Notes: generated by a model not told the origin, from the letters alone. Shown: positions 1 to 8,478, counted from the stretch's first letter. The stretch is DNA of 61,210 nucleotides from Lysinibacillus sp. FJAT-14745 (GCF_001275675.1 NZ_LITM01000009.1:116849-178058); one strand, 5' to 3'. Numbers and translations: made by a program.

Positions 1-70
1 CCCATCTTTTCCTCCGTTTACGTTTGGAAACAGGTCATTGATTTTGTCATCCCCGGATTTTGGTGATGAG
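1..70. repeat. Right end of a MITE-like intergenic repeat
   Basis: The segment ends in TTTTGGTGATGAG, the terminal sequence shared by the repeats at 27164-27275 and 50111-50603, preceded by a related 'gtcatcc' stretch. The left part lies outside the window. From about 70 to 440 no gene is visible apart from an isolated hairpin at 221-252. Confidence 0.5.
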
Positions 71-220
71 CCAAAAATTTGTTATTGATGCCTTTTTCTC
101 TTTATTCTAAGATTAGCTTAATATAATTTTTTAAGGAGTTTAAGCAATGACAGATCGGTTCATTTTTTTCGTTTTGGGTGACATTGAATTTCTTAGCTTG
201 ATGGGCATGTGAGGTGACCC

Positions 221-252
221 CTGTAAGCTCCCCGATCTATGGGAGCTTACAG
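221..252. other. Perfect 12-bp hairpin, no poly-U tail
   Basis: CTGTAAGCTCCC and GGGAGCTTACAG form a perfect 12-bp stem around an 8-base loop. No U-run follows on either strand, so it is not a standard intrinsic terminator. No gene is adjacent within 350 bases. It may be a leftover of a lost gene's terminator or a protein-binding site. Confidence 0.45.
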
Positions 253-441
253 ACTGTTAGTCGCTTCAATTTTAGGGACGATGAACCGCGGGATCAAAAA
301 ACCTTTTGTTTGAATCAATTTCATAAATCGAAAGCCTTACTGGGCTTGAAATTTTAAGGCATAAAAAAAGGAGTACCTCCCCAAATCTCGAAGTGTTTAG
401 TACCACTACCACATACTAGAGAGAGAAAGGAAGAACTCCAG

Positions 442-537
442 ATGTATAGTATTCGACATTACAACCATGAACGCATTCATCAATCGGATACAGCACGCCA
501 TCTGATTTTGAATGCCAGTACTACTTTAATACGTTAA
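442..537 (+). pseudogene. Possible IS3-type transposase C-terminal remnant
   Basis: A 31-codon stretch begins MYSIRHYNHERIHQ. The YNHERIHQ string resembles the end of the DDE integrase core of IS3/IS150 transposases (usually Y-YNHERIH). Nothing else of a transposase can be seen on either side and no inverted ends are evident. If the reading is right this is a relic of an insertion sequence at the edge of the island. The match is short, so the call is tentative. Confidence 0.3.
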
Positions 538-627
538 ATTATTAAATTCTGTGTCTACTATCTTGACAGAGGTCCAAAAATAACAAAAGTAAATAAAACA
601 CGAATTTTATTAGATTGGAATGATAAC

Positions 628-1011
628 ATGAATTTAATGGAACTAAGAATACCACAAGGTTTCGCTATTTATTATAATAGGTTTTATGATGTTGAACCGA
701 TATCAGACCCCAATGAAGATGATTTCTTAACAAATTGGACATTCTTTACACAAGACCTACTTCAAATAAGTAAAATGGAAATTGAAAAAGGGAGTTGGAA
801 TGTACCTAAAGATGAAAATAGAAGGATACATATTGTTTTAGGGTGGTATCCAGATTCAAGAGCGAGCGGCGAGTATGGATTAGCAATCACTAATGGGAAA
901 TGGGATACGCTAATGGAAATTAGTTCAAGGGATAGGTTTGAGATAAAACAGACGCTTGAAAAATGGTTAGAAAAGTTGAACGAAGATCAGAATTATTTAA
1001 AAAATGGTTGA
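628..1011 (+). CDS. Hypothetical cytosolic protein, possible immunity-type
   Basis: A 127-residue soluble protein with no signal peptide or membrane segment. It is acidic and rich in aromatic residues, with a W-x-FF-x-x-DLLQ stretch near residue 37, GWYPDSRASGEYGL near residue 72, and a C-terminal amphipathic helix (IKQTLEKWLEKL). I do not recognise the family. Small, aromatic, orphan proteins beside decayed genes are often immunity proteins of polymorphic toxins, but no toxin is visible here, so that is only a guess. A fragment ending in PYPKNRYNKETMNWPF follows about 90 bases downstream. Confidence 0.6.
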   Translation: MNLMELRIPQGFAIYYNRFYDVEPISDPNEDDFLTNWTFFTQDLLQISKMEIEKGSWNVPKDENRRIHIVLGWYPDSRASGEYGLAITNGKWDTLMEISSRDRFEIKQTLEKWLEKLNEDQNYLKNG

Positions 1012-1097
1012 TGTTTAAGTTGACTTAAGCTTTATTTATCTTTAGAGGAAAAAAGGTTGAAGCCGTCATACCACATACCCATCAAGTTAAGCTATAG

Positions 1098-1217
1098 GCT
1101 TTAGATGAACGCAAGGTATCTTCAAGCATTTTAGTAAATTTTGATGATCATGGATTTCCGTATCCTAAAAATAGGTACAATAAAGAAACAATGAACTGGC
1201 CATTTTCAAAAAAATGA
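1098..1217 (+). pseudogene. Truncated coding remnant, unknown family
   Basis: An open stretch of 39 codons directly after a TAG codon has protein-like composition: LDERKVSSSILVNFDDHG, then FPYPKNRYNKETMNWPFSKK and a stop. There is no start codon or ribosome binding site, so it looks like the 3' end of a gene whose front is lost. Bases 1218-1468 hold nothing I can identify. Confidence 0.35.
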
Positions 1218-1468
1218 TCTATGCTGCTTGTTTTCTAGATATGGTACTTTCGTAGACGACACCTAAAAGGGGTCAGCTCACGAAAAGGAAAATAATGCAC
1301 GCTAAGCCCCGATATGTCCAGTTAAAATGCTTGCCAACCTTATGGTTGTAGTCCTATGTCAAGTTGAAGTGCACTTGTAATTGGCGTCAAGTCACAGTCA
1401 AAATAGCGTCTAGATAGGGTCGATTTAACCTTTTTCTGACGGCTTATTCGCTACTTCTATGACTCTAG

Positions 1469-2449
1469 TCATTTGCTGCTTCCTTCCTTGCCGTTCCATA
1501 TTGGATATGTTTTGTTTCGTGACGGGCCAAGCGACACATCACGACGGTTTTCCGTCTTCAACTCCACAGGGACATTGGCCCTTCTTGCGATTGCAAACAA
1601 ATGATGTAAAAACGAATCCCAGTCGTCTTCGATGGCACGGTAACGCAGTGACGATAGGGCCACTTCCTTGCCGTTCTGCTGTATAACCGCCACATGAATG
1701 TTCAATCTCCCGCGTCCTTCCACCGTCGGATCGACGACAATCCGACGAACGGACGATAGTTCCAGCCGCTTATGTCCAATTGTCATACAAGGGGGCTGCT
1801 GTTCGAAGACAACGAGCCTCCGCTTCGTACCGAACGTCACCCGATCCGACGTACGAAACGCTTGTTTAGCTGTCTGCCATTTGCGTACCTTCTCCGCATT
1901 GCGCTCCCGGTTGCAGTCTAGCAAGTAATTCGCCACAACCACCTCACGCGCATAGTCTTCCAAATCGAGCCGGTATATCCCTTTGGCAGTGCGTACATCG
2001 TATACGGACATCCACGAAGTGATCAAGTTATTGCGGCGGTAGTGCTGGTTCACTCCCAGAATGTCGCTGCTTCTCCATGCAACATCGTTGCCGTTGAGAC
2101 GAAAACAAAGCGATCCATCCTCAAAACGCAGTTGCTCTGGCTTATGCTCAGAACGTTTGGCAAGGCGTGGAAAGGCGCCAACAATGGTTAGGACAAACAC
2201 GCTGCCGCAAATCCATGCATTGAGACGCTGCATTCCGAGAAAAGAACTGCTGCTCCAAGAGCCGATCAAGGTAAGCAGCTCGAACACAAGCAGCACGACA
2301 TAAAGGGCTGCTGCAAAAAGCAGCCCCATCTTGATCACATCAAACAAACGTTTCGAGTAGGGCTCAAGCTGAAATTCCTGATCCTTCATTGAGATGTGAT
2401 ACTGCAAAGTCCCCCAGTTCTTTCGCCTGCTATTCTTCATTCTGTTCAC
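1469..2449 (-). CDS. Two-TM membrane protein of unknown function
   Basis: A 326-residue protein. Two hydrophobic helices lie near residues 38-60 and 80-98, each flanked by basic residues, followed by a long soluble part of about 220 residues rich in beta-type sequence and arginine (LRFEDGSLCFRLNG, CMTIGHKRLELSSVRRIVV). Two transmembrane helices followed by a beta-rich domain recall bacterial PH-like membrane proteins, but I cannot assign a family. It stands alone and convergent to its left neighbour. Codon choice is unusual for the window, with many GCG, CCG, CGG and CGC codons, so its GC content is visibly higher than its neighbours and recent transfer is likely. A GTG or downstream ATG start cannot be excluded. 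Confidence 0.65.
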   Translation of the reverse strand: MNRMKNSRRKNWGTLQYHISMKDQEFQLEPYSKRLFDVIKMGLLFAAALYVVLLVFELLTLIGSWSSSSFLGMQRLNAWICGSVFVLTIVGAFPRLAKRSEHKPEQLRFEDGSLCFRLNGNDVAWRSSDILGVNQHYRRNNLITSWMSVYDVRTAKGIYRLDLEDYAREVVVANYLLDCNRERNAEKVRKWQTAKQAFRTSDRVTFGTKRRLVVFEQQPPCMTIGHKRLELSSVRRIVVDPTVEGRGRLNIHVAVIQQNGKEVALSSLRYRAIEDDWDSFLHHLFAIARRANVPVELKTENRRDVSLGPSRNKTYPIWNGKEGSSK

Positions 2450-2547
2450 CTCTGCCGACTGAATGATTGCCCTACACCATGACGTAATAAATCGTTGAAG
2501 TTAATATACCATAAGGAGTACCGTTAGGAAAATGCGGATTTACAATG

Positions 2548-2835
2548 TTAAGGGATATACACGATTTTATGCACACTAAACGGTAAGCCATAAACGTGTA
2601 AATATTGATGTATCAAGTGTTTGCGCTTCCTGTATAAAAAGCTGTATAAATAATGTTCATAGGAAAAGCCAAAGCGGGTAAATGTACTAACAAAACGCTC
2701 CCCAGCCGCTTTAAATACTGCTAAGTCCTTTCCGTTGCTTCGAGGCTGTTCTACTGTTGAAACAAGCACCTCGTCACCTTCTAATAGCCCTAGAAACTCG
2801 TTGTCATTCGCTATTTCTAATTTGAATCCATTCAT
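2548..2835 (-). CDS. Small phage-like protein, unknown function
   Basis: A 95-residue protein that starts at an ATG preceded by GGAGG and overlaps the stop of the upstream gene by 4 bases, so the two are translationally coupled. The N-terminal half (EGDEVLVSTVEQPRSNGKDLAVFKAAGERFVSTF) faintly resembles the beta-barrel of S24/LexA-type peptidases, but the catalytic Ser-Lys pair is not evident. The C-terminus is rich in Tyr and His. It is the last gene of a three-gene run with phage-style packing. Confidence 0.5.
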   Translation of the reverse strand: MNGFKLEIANDNEFLGLLEGDEVLVSTVEQPRSNGKDLAVFKAAGERFVSTFTRFGFSYEHYLYSFLYRKRKHLIHQYLHVYGLPFSVHKIVYIP

Positions 2836-3092
2836 TTTGCTTCCTCCATCTTATACGTATTTTTTTCTCTTAGAATTTCTTTAATATGATTAATCGTGTC
2901 CAACGCGCCATTATCATAGGCAACTTCTTCATAAACTTCTATTAGTGCTTTGTGTGCTTCCCGGTATGCAATCACTTTGCTAATTTCTTCTTCTAACCCA
3001 TTAGTAACTAATACTTCGGTTATAGCGTTATCAGCTGCTGCTTTCGCATCCCACAATTCATTGAAACGTGGATGATCAGTTACAGAATACAT
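2832..3092 (-). CDS. Small helical phage-like protein
   Basis: An 86-residue, mostly helical, acidic protein with no cysteine and no membrane segment. The start is well supported by AAGGAGG eight bases upstream. It overlaps the preceding gene by 13 bases and the following one by 4. I do not recognise the family. Such short, overlapping, helical proteins are typical of phage early regions, which fits the terminase and integrase relics elsewhere in the island. Confidence 0.55.
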   Translation of the reverse strand: MYSVTDHPRFNELWDAKAAADNAITEVLVTNGLEEEISKVIAYREAHKALIEVYEEVAYDNGALDTINHIKEILREKNTYKMEEAK

Positions 3093-3463
3093 ATCGTTTC
3101 CTCCTTCTTTTCCAACTCTGCTGCTTTTTGTTTTATCAACTCAGTAACTTCGATTAAACCTTTCCCTTTATAGTCTATTTCAAAAAGATTAGCTGCATAT
3201 TTCACCGTATATACCAGAGCACCATCCTCTTCAAACATAAAGCGTTTATAGGCCTCTAAAGAAATAGTAGCTTCACGTTCACTCTTAACTTTTTCTTTCC
3301 ATTCATGTAGTACATTATCTTCCGTTTTGTATATAAGTTGCAAAGTTAAAATACCTGCTGTGTAATCACTATAAATCAAGAAACTATCACTATAATATTT
3401 ACTTTTCACGCCTCTCACCCAATCTCTGTATTTGTTTTCAAAGCAACCTTTTCGAAAGCTCAA
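3080..3463 (-). CDS. Hypothetical phage-like protein, start uncertain
   Basis: Up to 127 residues, a mixed alpha/beta soluble protein (LIYSDYTAGILTLQLIYKTEDN; a C-terminal helix LIEVTELIKQKAAELEKKEE). The TTG at 3463 has no good ribosome binding site, and a GTG within the next 20 codons is equally possible. Family unknown. It is the first gene of the 2548-3463 run. Confidence 0.5.
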   Translation of the reverse strand: MSFRKGCFENKYRDWVRGVKSKYYSDSFLIYSDYTAGILTLQLIYKTEDNVLHEWKEKVKSEREATISLEAYKRFMFEEDGALVYTVKYAANLFEIDYKGKGLIEVTELIKQKAAELEKKEETICIL

Positions 3464-3613
3464 ATTTACTAAAGTTAACTATCTTTTCCACAATTATGAC
3501 CAAAAAACTAAAAATCTATTACATGAGATTAAAATACATATCTTTTATATGTCTCCCTTATTTTTCATAGGTGACTTCTTTTTGAGGTCCGACATAACAA
3601 GCCCTTCTTCTTT

Positions 3614-3811
3614 TCATCCAATTTTACTTTCCAACATGCTTTTTATACGCAATCTGTTATTACAGTAATACAAATAAACCTCAATCGCATTGATAGCCGC
3701 TACTAACGCATTCAACTCTGTTAGCAACTCACTATCTTTCGCTTCTTTCCATTCTTCTCCAGCTGTATAGAATTGTTCTTTGAGATAATCAAGTGTGTTT
3801 TGTAAACGCAT
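3614..3811 (-). CDS. Small helical protein
   Basis: A 65-residue protein with a good ribosome binding site (GAGGAG seven bases before ATG). It is predicted to be all-helical (LDYLKEQFYTAGEEWKEAKDSELLTELNALVAAINAIEVYLYY), the pattern of a short helical hairpin. The function cannot be inferred. It overlaps the weaker frame at 3721-3930. Confidence 0.45.
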   Translation of the reverse strand: MRLQNTLDYLKEQFYTAGEEWKEAKDSELLTELNALVAAINAIEVYLYYCNNRLRIKSMLESKIG

Positions 3812-3930
3812 ATAGTTTCTCCTCTTCTCTGAGTCGCTTTTAAATTTGCTGTGTGAGCAACTTCATATAGCCTTTTAGCATGGCTCATGTTATTTTCTGG
3901 CGTTCTTGTGATGATAGTACCTTCATACAT
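3721..3930 (-). CDS. Doubtful small ORF overlapping its neighbour
   Basis: Codes for 69 residues beginning MYEGTIITRTPENNMSHAKRLYEVAHTANLK. The first 40 codons look protein-like and a GGTAGGTG motif precedes the ATG. The last 30 codons overlap the gene at 3614-3811 by 91 bases in another frame and read like noise. Either the real product ends in a frameshift or this is a broken gene. Confidence 0.3.
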   Translation of the reverse strand: MYEGTIITRTPENNMSHAKRLYEVAHTANLKATQRRGETICVYKTHLIISKNNSIQLEKNGKKRKIVSC

Positions 3931-4019
3931 TCACCTACCTTTATGTTGCATGTCGGCTATTTCTAGTCCATTCACCGACTAACCGTTGATGGTTGTTTGT
4001 TAGTTATCGTTATACAAAT

Positions 4020-4081
4020 AGTAAAATAAAAAGTTTACTTTTGTCGATTATATATTTAACTTATTTTATTTTTATTTTACT
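4020..4081. promoter_or_regulatory. 13-bp inverted repeat upstream of small HTH gene
   Basis: AGTAAAATAAAAA at 4020-4032 and its exact complement TTTTTATTTTACT at 4069-4081 are separated by 36 bases, about 50 bases upstream of the HTH start. The position suits an operator for autoregulation, though AT-rich sequence makes chance matches more likely. Confidence 0.35.
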
Positions 4082-4128
4082 TTAGTAAATATTTTGTTAT
4101 ACTTACAATAGAGAGAAGGAAGAACTAA

Positions 4129-4341
4129 ATGTTAACGGCAACAGAAAAATTAAAGGTTATTCTTAAAAGAAAGAATATGACCGTTAAGGAGTTAGCTGAT
4201 CTTTTGGGAACCAGTCGACAAAACCTACATGGTAAACTTTCTAAGGATAATTTAAGTGAGAATGATTTAAAGAAGTTTTGCGAAGTATTAGATGTTAAAT
4301 ATGAAATTAATTTCATATTGGAAAATGGTGACAAAATCTAA
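4129..4341 (+). CDS. Small XRE-type HTH DNA-binding protein
   Basis: A 70-residue protein that is essentially one helix-turn-helix domain: LKVILKRKNMTVKELADLLG, then TSRQNLHGKLSKDNLSENDLKKFCEVLDV. This is the Cro/C1-type layout with the recognition helix around residues 27-38. The start ATG follows AGAGAAGGAAG. A stem-loop terminator closes the gene at 4351-4384. A diverged, frameshifted copy with the same terminator lies at 8253-8512, on the far side of the ABC transporter cassette. It may control that cassette, but nothing in the sequence proves it. Confidence 0.75.
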   Translation: MLTATEKLKVILKRKNMTVKELADLLGTSRQNLHGKLSKDNLSENDLKKFCEVLDVKYEINFILENGDKI

Positions 4342-4350
4342 TAGCATCAC

Positions 4351-4384
4351 AAAAAGCATCTACTCTTTTGAGCAGATACTTTTT
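4351..4384 (+). terminator. Terminator of the small HTH gene
   Basis: AAAAAGCATCTACTC and GAGCAGATACTTTTT form a stem with a TTTT loop and two mismatches, ending in a T-run. A close copy follows the HTH pseudogene at 8479-8512. Bases 4385-4660 hold no gene. Parts of them align loosely with 8513-8650, so the duplication extends beyond the terminator. Confidence 0.7.
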
Positions 4385-4664
4385 GTATTTTGGTTTGTTA
4401 GTTATAATGTCATGTCGATAAGTTCTATAGAGGTTGTGTTTCAACGCAGCTTTTGGGTATAGTAAATCAACTAGTACCAATGGGGTACCACTAAGAAGGG
4501 ATACCTCAACTCACCCCAATTTAACGGTAGTGTCAGAGTTAGATTGCTCCTATAGCCTTAGTTTAAGTGCATTCTTAAAAAAATATCTTTAAAGAAACAT
4601 CCAACTTATCTTTATATAATGGAATTTTAAATTCTTCATGTATAAATGTTGTTTTCCTCTAATA

Positions 4665-5405
4665 CTATGACCCACTATGTACATCCATCTTACGGAAATA
4701 AGCTAAACTGACAATTAATGGAATGACGAAATAAAAGACTAAAGAGCTAATAGAAGGTACAGATATTTGTAGACTATGTTCTGAGAATCCAAGCTTACCT
4801 GCTATACTATATAGTGTCATAGTTGCAGCCGTAGAGGGAAACAGGTGTCCAAGTTTAAAGCTTGCTAATACTCCACCTATTAGTGAGGTAGCTACTCCAA
4901 ATCCTGTACTTAAAATATAATTTTTGCTTAAAATGGTAAGGAAAGCGGCAATAGGTACAAATGCAAATTCCATAATAATCAAAATAACATAGAACTGAAT
5001 ATATTTAATTACCATCTCTATGTTTAGACCCGGAATATTAGTAAGTAAACCAAAGATTATTGTAAAAATGAACGACATTGTTATCGATGTGGTAATCAAA
5101 ATAAAGATTGCTAACATCTTTCCGATAAAAAATTTATAAGCTGCATAGGGGTAGGCTAATAAATTATTTATCGTTTTATCGAGATATTCGTTTGCAAAAA
5201 CATAACCGGTGAACAAGGATGCGATAGCTGGCCCCATTAATATTGACCAAAATACTGCATTATTTATTAAAGCGTTATGCCAATCCTTTGCATTAAATCC
5301 GCTTAATATCGCAGTTATAATAGCCGCAAGCGGGATAACAATAAATACAAGCGACCTTTTAAGTTTTACAATTTCAGAATATAAAATGCTAAGCATTATT
5401 CTCAC
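4665..5405 (-). CDS. ABC-2 type permease, bacitracin/lantibiotic exporter-like
   Basis: A 246-residue integral membrane protein with six hydrophobic segments. Its N-terminus (SEIVKLKRS-hydrophobic helix) and the ELKK-like start are typical of BcrB/LanE/LanG-type ABC-2 permeases. It overlaps the ATPase gene by 17 bases, so the two are co-translated and should form one exporter (two permeases with two ATPases). It is the last gene of an RR-HK-ATPase-permease operon. Families of this layout give resistance to peptide antibiotics such as bacitracin or lantibiotics. The substrate cannot be read from sequence. Confidence 0.8.
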   Translation of the reverse strand: MRIMLSILYSEIVKLKRSLVFIVIPLAAIITAILSGFNAKDWHNALINNAVFWSILMGPAIASLFTGYVFANEYLDKTINNLLAYPYAAYKFFIGKMLAIFILITTSITMSFIFTIIFGLLTNIPGLNIEMVIKYIQFYVILIIMEFAFVPIAAFLTILSKNYILSTGFGVATSLIGGVLASFKLGHLFPSTAATMTLYSIAGKLGFSEHSLQISVPSISSLVFYFVIPLIVSLAYFRKMDVHSGS

Positions 5406-6309
5406 CCCCAGTTAATTTCAAGAAATAGTCCTCTAGGGTATCTTTAGAAATTTTTATTTCAGCTACATCAATGCCATTTTTCACAAATATTTTATTAATA
5501 GCCGGGGAATTTTCCAAACTTTCGTAAATCCGAATAATTCCTGGCTCTATTATAGAATAATTTTCAATCGCAAAATGATTCTCCAATAAATAAGCTGCTT
5601 TTTTATCATTGCTTACTTTTGCTTCGATGAAGTGTCGGTTTCTTTCCTTTATGGCTTCATACCCTACCTCTTCGAGTAGATGCCCATTATTAATAATCCC
5701 GATTCTTGTTACCATTTGGTGAATTTCACTCAAGATATGACTGGATACTAGAATTGTTATTCCATGAGTTTTAGCCAAATCTATGATTAATTGCCTTATT
5801 TCCTTAATACCCACAGGATCAAGGCCATTCGTCGGCTCATCAAGTATTAAAAATTCAGGTTTATGAAGTAGCGCGCGAGCAATCCCTAATCTTTGCTTCA
5901 TACCAAGTGAAAAACCTTTTACCTTTTTATTAGAAACATGCTGCAGATTTACCAATTCCAATACTTCGTCTATTCTTTTTTTATCGGATACTCTCATTAG
6001 TCTGCGATGCATTTCAAGGTTTTCCCTTGCAGTTAGATTTTGATATGACCCAGGAAATTCAATAATAGTTCCTATCCTCTCAAGAAAAGCTTTATTTCCT
6101 CTGGAAACTGGATGGCCGAATATTTCAACATTTCCAGATGTAGGATTGATCAGTCCTGTAATCATACGAATCAACGTAGTCTTTCCTGCACCGTTTTTTC
6201 CAATAAACCCATAAATATCACCTTTTTTAATCGTCATATTTACATTTTCTACGGCTGTAATGTCTTTGTATTTCTTTGTTAGATTATAGGTCTTTAAGAT
6301 ATAGTCCAT
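5389..6309 (-). CDS. ABC transporter ATP-binding protein, BcrA-like
   Basis: A 306-residue cytosolic ATPase. It has a Walker A GKNGAGKTT near residue 37, the signature FSLGMKQRLGIARALL near residue 133, a Walker B LILDEPTNGLDP, and a switch histidine in LVSSHILSE. The roughly 80-residue C-terminal extension is characteristic of the BcrA/LanF branch. It powers the permease encoded directly downstream. The operon also holds a histidine kinase and response regulator upstream, the usual arrangement for drug-inducible peptide-antibiotic pumps. Confidence 0.9.
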   Translation of the reverse strand: MDYILKTYNLTKKYKDITAVENVNMTIKKGDIYGFIGKNGAGKTTLIRMITGLINPTSGNVEIFGHPVSRGNKAFLERIGTIIEFPGSYQNLTARENLEMHRRLMRVSDKKRIDEVLELVNLQHVSNKKVKGFSLGMKQRLGIARALLHKPEFLILDEPTNGLDPVGIKEIRQLIIDLAKTHGITILVSSHILSEIHQMVTRIGIINNGHLLEEVGYEAIKERNRHFIEAKVSNDKKAAYLLENHFAIENYSIIEPGIIRIYESLENSPAINKIFVKNGIDVAEIKISKDTLEDYFLKLTGGENNA

Positions 6310-6392
6310 ATTATATTTAGGACCCTCCTTTCTACAAAACTAACTATATCAATTAAATCTTTCTACGTTTTAATAAAAGTCTTACATTTTTC

Positions 6393-7325
6393 TTACATAG
6401 CTTTAATTGGTTTTTTTAGAGAAAAAGAAAAAACTGTTTTACCTTCAATCCCACTTGTAACAGTAATATTCCCATTTTGCATTTCTACTAATCTCTTTAC
6501 GATGGCAAGTCCCAGTCCGTTTCCCCTGGATTCTGGATTTCTTGAATATTCTCCAGTATATGTCCTTTCAAAAATATGATTAATTTGAGTTTTGCTTATT
6601 GTTACTCCTTTATTCCATACATCCACCCAAATCCAATCTTCTTCTTCTCTTAGTTCGATGCCCACTAATTTTCCTTTTTTACCGTAACGCAATGTATTGG
6701 ATAATAAATTACCTAATATCCTTTTAATGCTCATCGGATCACCAAGGACATAAAGAGGAGAGCAAGGGATATTGATTTGAGGTGTTATGTCCTCTTTTTC
6801 AAAATCATTATAAAAGTCGAGCAGAGTATCTTGTACAACTTCCGATAAATCTATCTTTTTTATTTCTATAGTTATATCTCCTGCATCTATTTTTGCAAGA
6901 TCGAAAAAATATTCGATCAAGTCTAACATATCTTTCCCTTTTCTTTGAACAATGTTTAAACATTCTCCTCTCTCTTCTTCTAATATCTCATCATTCTGAA
7001 GCACTTCAATGTATCCTAATAAAGAAGTCAAAGGAGTACGTAAATCATGTGATATATTAGAAACCATTTTTCTTCTTTCTTCTTCTGTCCGCTTTGCTTT
7101 AACTTCTAGATCGTTTACTTCTTTAATGATTCTATTTAAATAACTGCTAAGTTCTCTAATATTCTTTGAGGTAGGTTCAACACGAAAATACTGATTAAAG
7201 TTTCCTGTGCAAACCTCTTTTAAAATATTATTTATCTTTTTTATTCTTCTTACAGTTCTGAGCCATAGATAAAAGAATCCTATGAGTAAGAAACTCGTTA
7301 TAATCAATAAAAACTCTAGCTCCAT
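6393..7325 (-). CDS. Sensor histidine kinase with one TM helix
   Basis: A 310-residue kinase. A single hydrophobic helix (residues 4-21) is followed directly by a basic linker and a coiled-coil, then the HisKA box ISHDLRTPLTSLLGY and the catalytic domain with N box (LGNLLSNTLRYG), G1 (DVWNKG) and G2 (SRGNGLGLAIVKRL). There is no extracellular sensor loop, so any signal must arrive through the membrane, through the transporter, or from inside. It lies between the response regulator and the ATPase genes, separated by 29 bases from the former. Confidence 0.9.
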   Translation of the reverse strand: MELEFLLIITSFLLIGFFYLWLRTVRRIKKINNILKEVCTGNFNQYFRVEPTSKNIRELSSYLNRIIKEVNDLEVKAKRTEEERRKMVSNISHDLRTPLTSLLGYIEVLQNDEILEEERGECLNIVQRKGKDMLDLIEYFFDLAKIDAGDITIEIKKIDLSEVVQDTLLDFYNDFEKEDITPQINIPCSPLYVLGDPMSIKRILGNLLSNTLRYGKKGKLVGIELREEEDWIWVDVWNKGVTISKTQINHIFERTYTGEYSRNPESRGNGLGLAIVKRLVEMQNGNITVTSGIEGKTVFSFSLKKPIKAM

Positions 7326-7354
7326 TAAGATATCCCCTTACATCAAAAAATTAC

Positions 7355-8053
7355 CTAATCCTTTTTGAGTCTATAACCGATACCCCAAACTGTTTGAATA
7401 TAATCGGGGTTTGATGGATTATCTTCGATTTTGGAACGCAAGCGGTTAATTTGTACCATGATAACATTGTCCTCCCCAAGATATTCATCTTTCCAAATTG
7501 CCCTGTAAAGCTGAGGTTTTGAAAAAACTTTATTGGGGTTTTCAATAAATACCCTCAGGATTTCAAACTCTTTAGCTGATAGAGCAATAGGCAAATCGTC
7601 TTTGAATGCCTCGTAGGTTTCTAAATTCAGAAGTAAATTTTTAAATTTCAGCATATTATGTAATTCTTGATTCGAACCATTGAGAAGTACAAAACGGCGT
7701 ATTTGTGCGTTTACTCTTGCCAATAGTTCTCCAACGGTAAAGGGTTTAGTGATATAATCATCCGCCCCTAAATCTAATGCCTCAATTTTGTCTATTTCAT
7801 CGCTTTTTGCAGATACAATTAATACAGGAACATTTTTTTGTTTTCTAATGATCTCTATAATTGTGTAACCATTTATTTCAGGTAGCATAAGATCTAATAT
7901 AATCAAGTGATAATCATTAGAAGTAAGTATTTCCAACGCTTCTTTTCCATTAAAAGCAGCGTGAACACTATAATTTTGTTTTTGAAGATATCTCGATATG
8001 AGGTTACTAATATCTAAATCATCTTCAACGATTAGTATTTTATGTTGACTCAT
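7355..8053 (-). CDS. OmpR-family response regulator
   Basis: A 232-residue protein. The receiver domain (residues 1-115) has the acidic pair EDD, the phospho-acceptor region ILDLMLPE (Asp near 54) and the conserved Lys in YITKPF. The winged-helix DNA-binding domain fills residues 130-230 (LSAKEFEILRVFIENPNKVFSK; VQINRLRSKIE; GIGYRL). It is the first gene of the four-gene operon and should activate it in response to the partner kinase. A 14-base palindrome lies about 145 bases upstream. Confidence 0.92.
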   Translation of the reverse strand: MSQHKILIVEDDLDISNLISRYLQKQNYSVHAAFNGKEALEILTSNDYHLIILDLMLPEINGYTIIEIIRKQKNVPVLIVSAKSDEIDKIEALDLGADDYITKPFTVGELLARVNAQIRRFVLLNGSNQELHNMLKFKNLLLNLETYEAFKDDLPIALSAKEFEILRVFIENPNKVFSKPQLYRAIWKDEYLGEDNVIMVQINRLRSKIEDNPSNPDYIQTVWGIGYRLKKD

Positions 8054-8197
8054 TATATTTCCTCCAGAATTTTCAGTTAAGTACTATATTATTATTCTAT
8101 AAGAACTTTGGGAATATCATGCGCTTATACCCTATTCTATATTATATCCATTACTTTCTATTTGTTCGTAGTTTAATTTCCAATTCTCAAATAATAA

Positions 8198-8211
8198 GCT
8201 CAAATTTGAGC
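8198..8211. promoter_or_regulatory. 14-bp palindrome upstream of the response regulator
   Basis: GCTCAAATTTGAGC is a perfect palindrome between the response-regulator start and the HTH pseudogene. An 8-bp hairpin (CATCTCCA/TGGAGATG, 8213-8248) follows at once. Either may be an operator. The distance from the regulator start (about 145 bases) is rather long for a direct repressor site. Confidence 0.35.
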
Positions 8212-8252
8212 GCATCTCCAAAGTTGATGTCACCCTTTTATGGAGATGTAAA

Positions 8253-8468
8253 ATGTTTTAACGAAGGGAGAAAAAAATTAAAGTTCTTTTGAATCGAAAA
8301 GATATGTCTGTTCAAGATTTAGCCGAACTACTAGGGCAATCAAGGCAAAATATTAATACGAAATTGAAGAAGGAAAATTTCAGCGAACAAGACTTACGAA
8401 AAATTTCTAACGTGTTAGAGGTTGAATTTGAAGGCTTTTTCTTCTTAAAAAATGGTGACAAAATCTAA
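8253..8468 (+). pseudogene. Frameshifted copy of the small HTH gene
   Basis: From 8277 the reading IKVLLNRKDMSVQDLAELLG, then QSRQNINTKLKKENFSEQDLRK, aligns throughout with the intact HTH protein at 4129-4341, down to the identical last residues NGDKI. At the start, ATG is followed by two extra T bases compared with the intact gene, giving ATG TTT TAA, so normal initiation fails. An ATT codon at 8277 sits six bases after GAAGGGAG and could in principle still initiate. The internal frame is uninterrupted, so decay is recent or the gene is still used. Confidence 0.75.
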
Positions 8469-8478
8469 TAGCAACACA

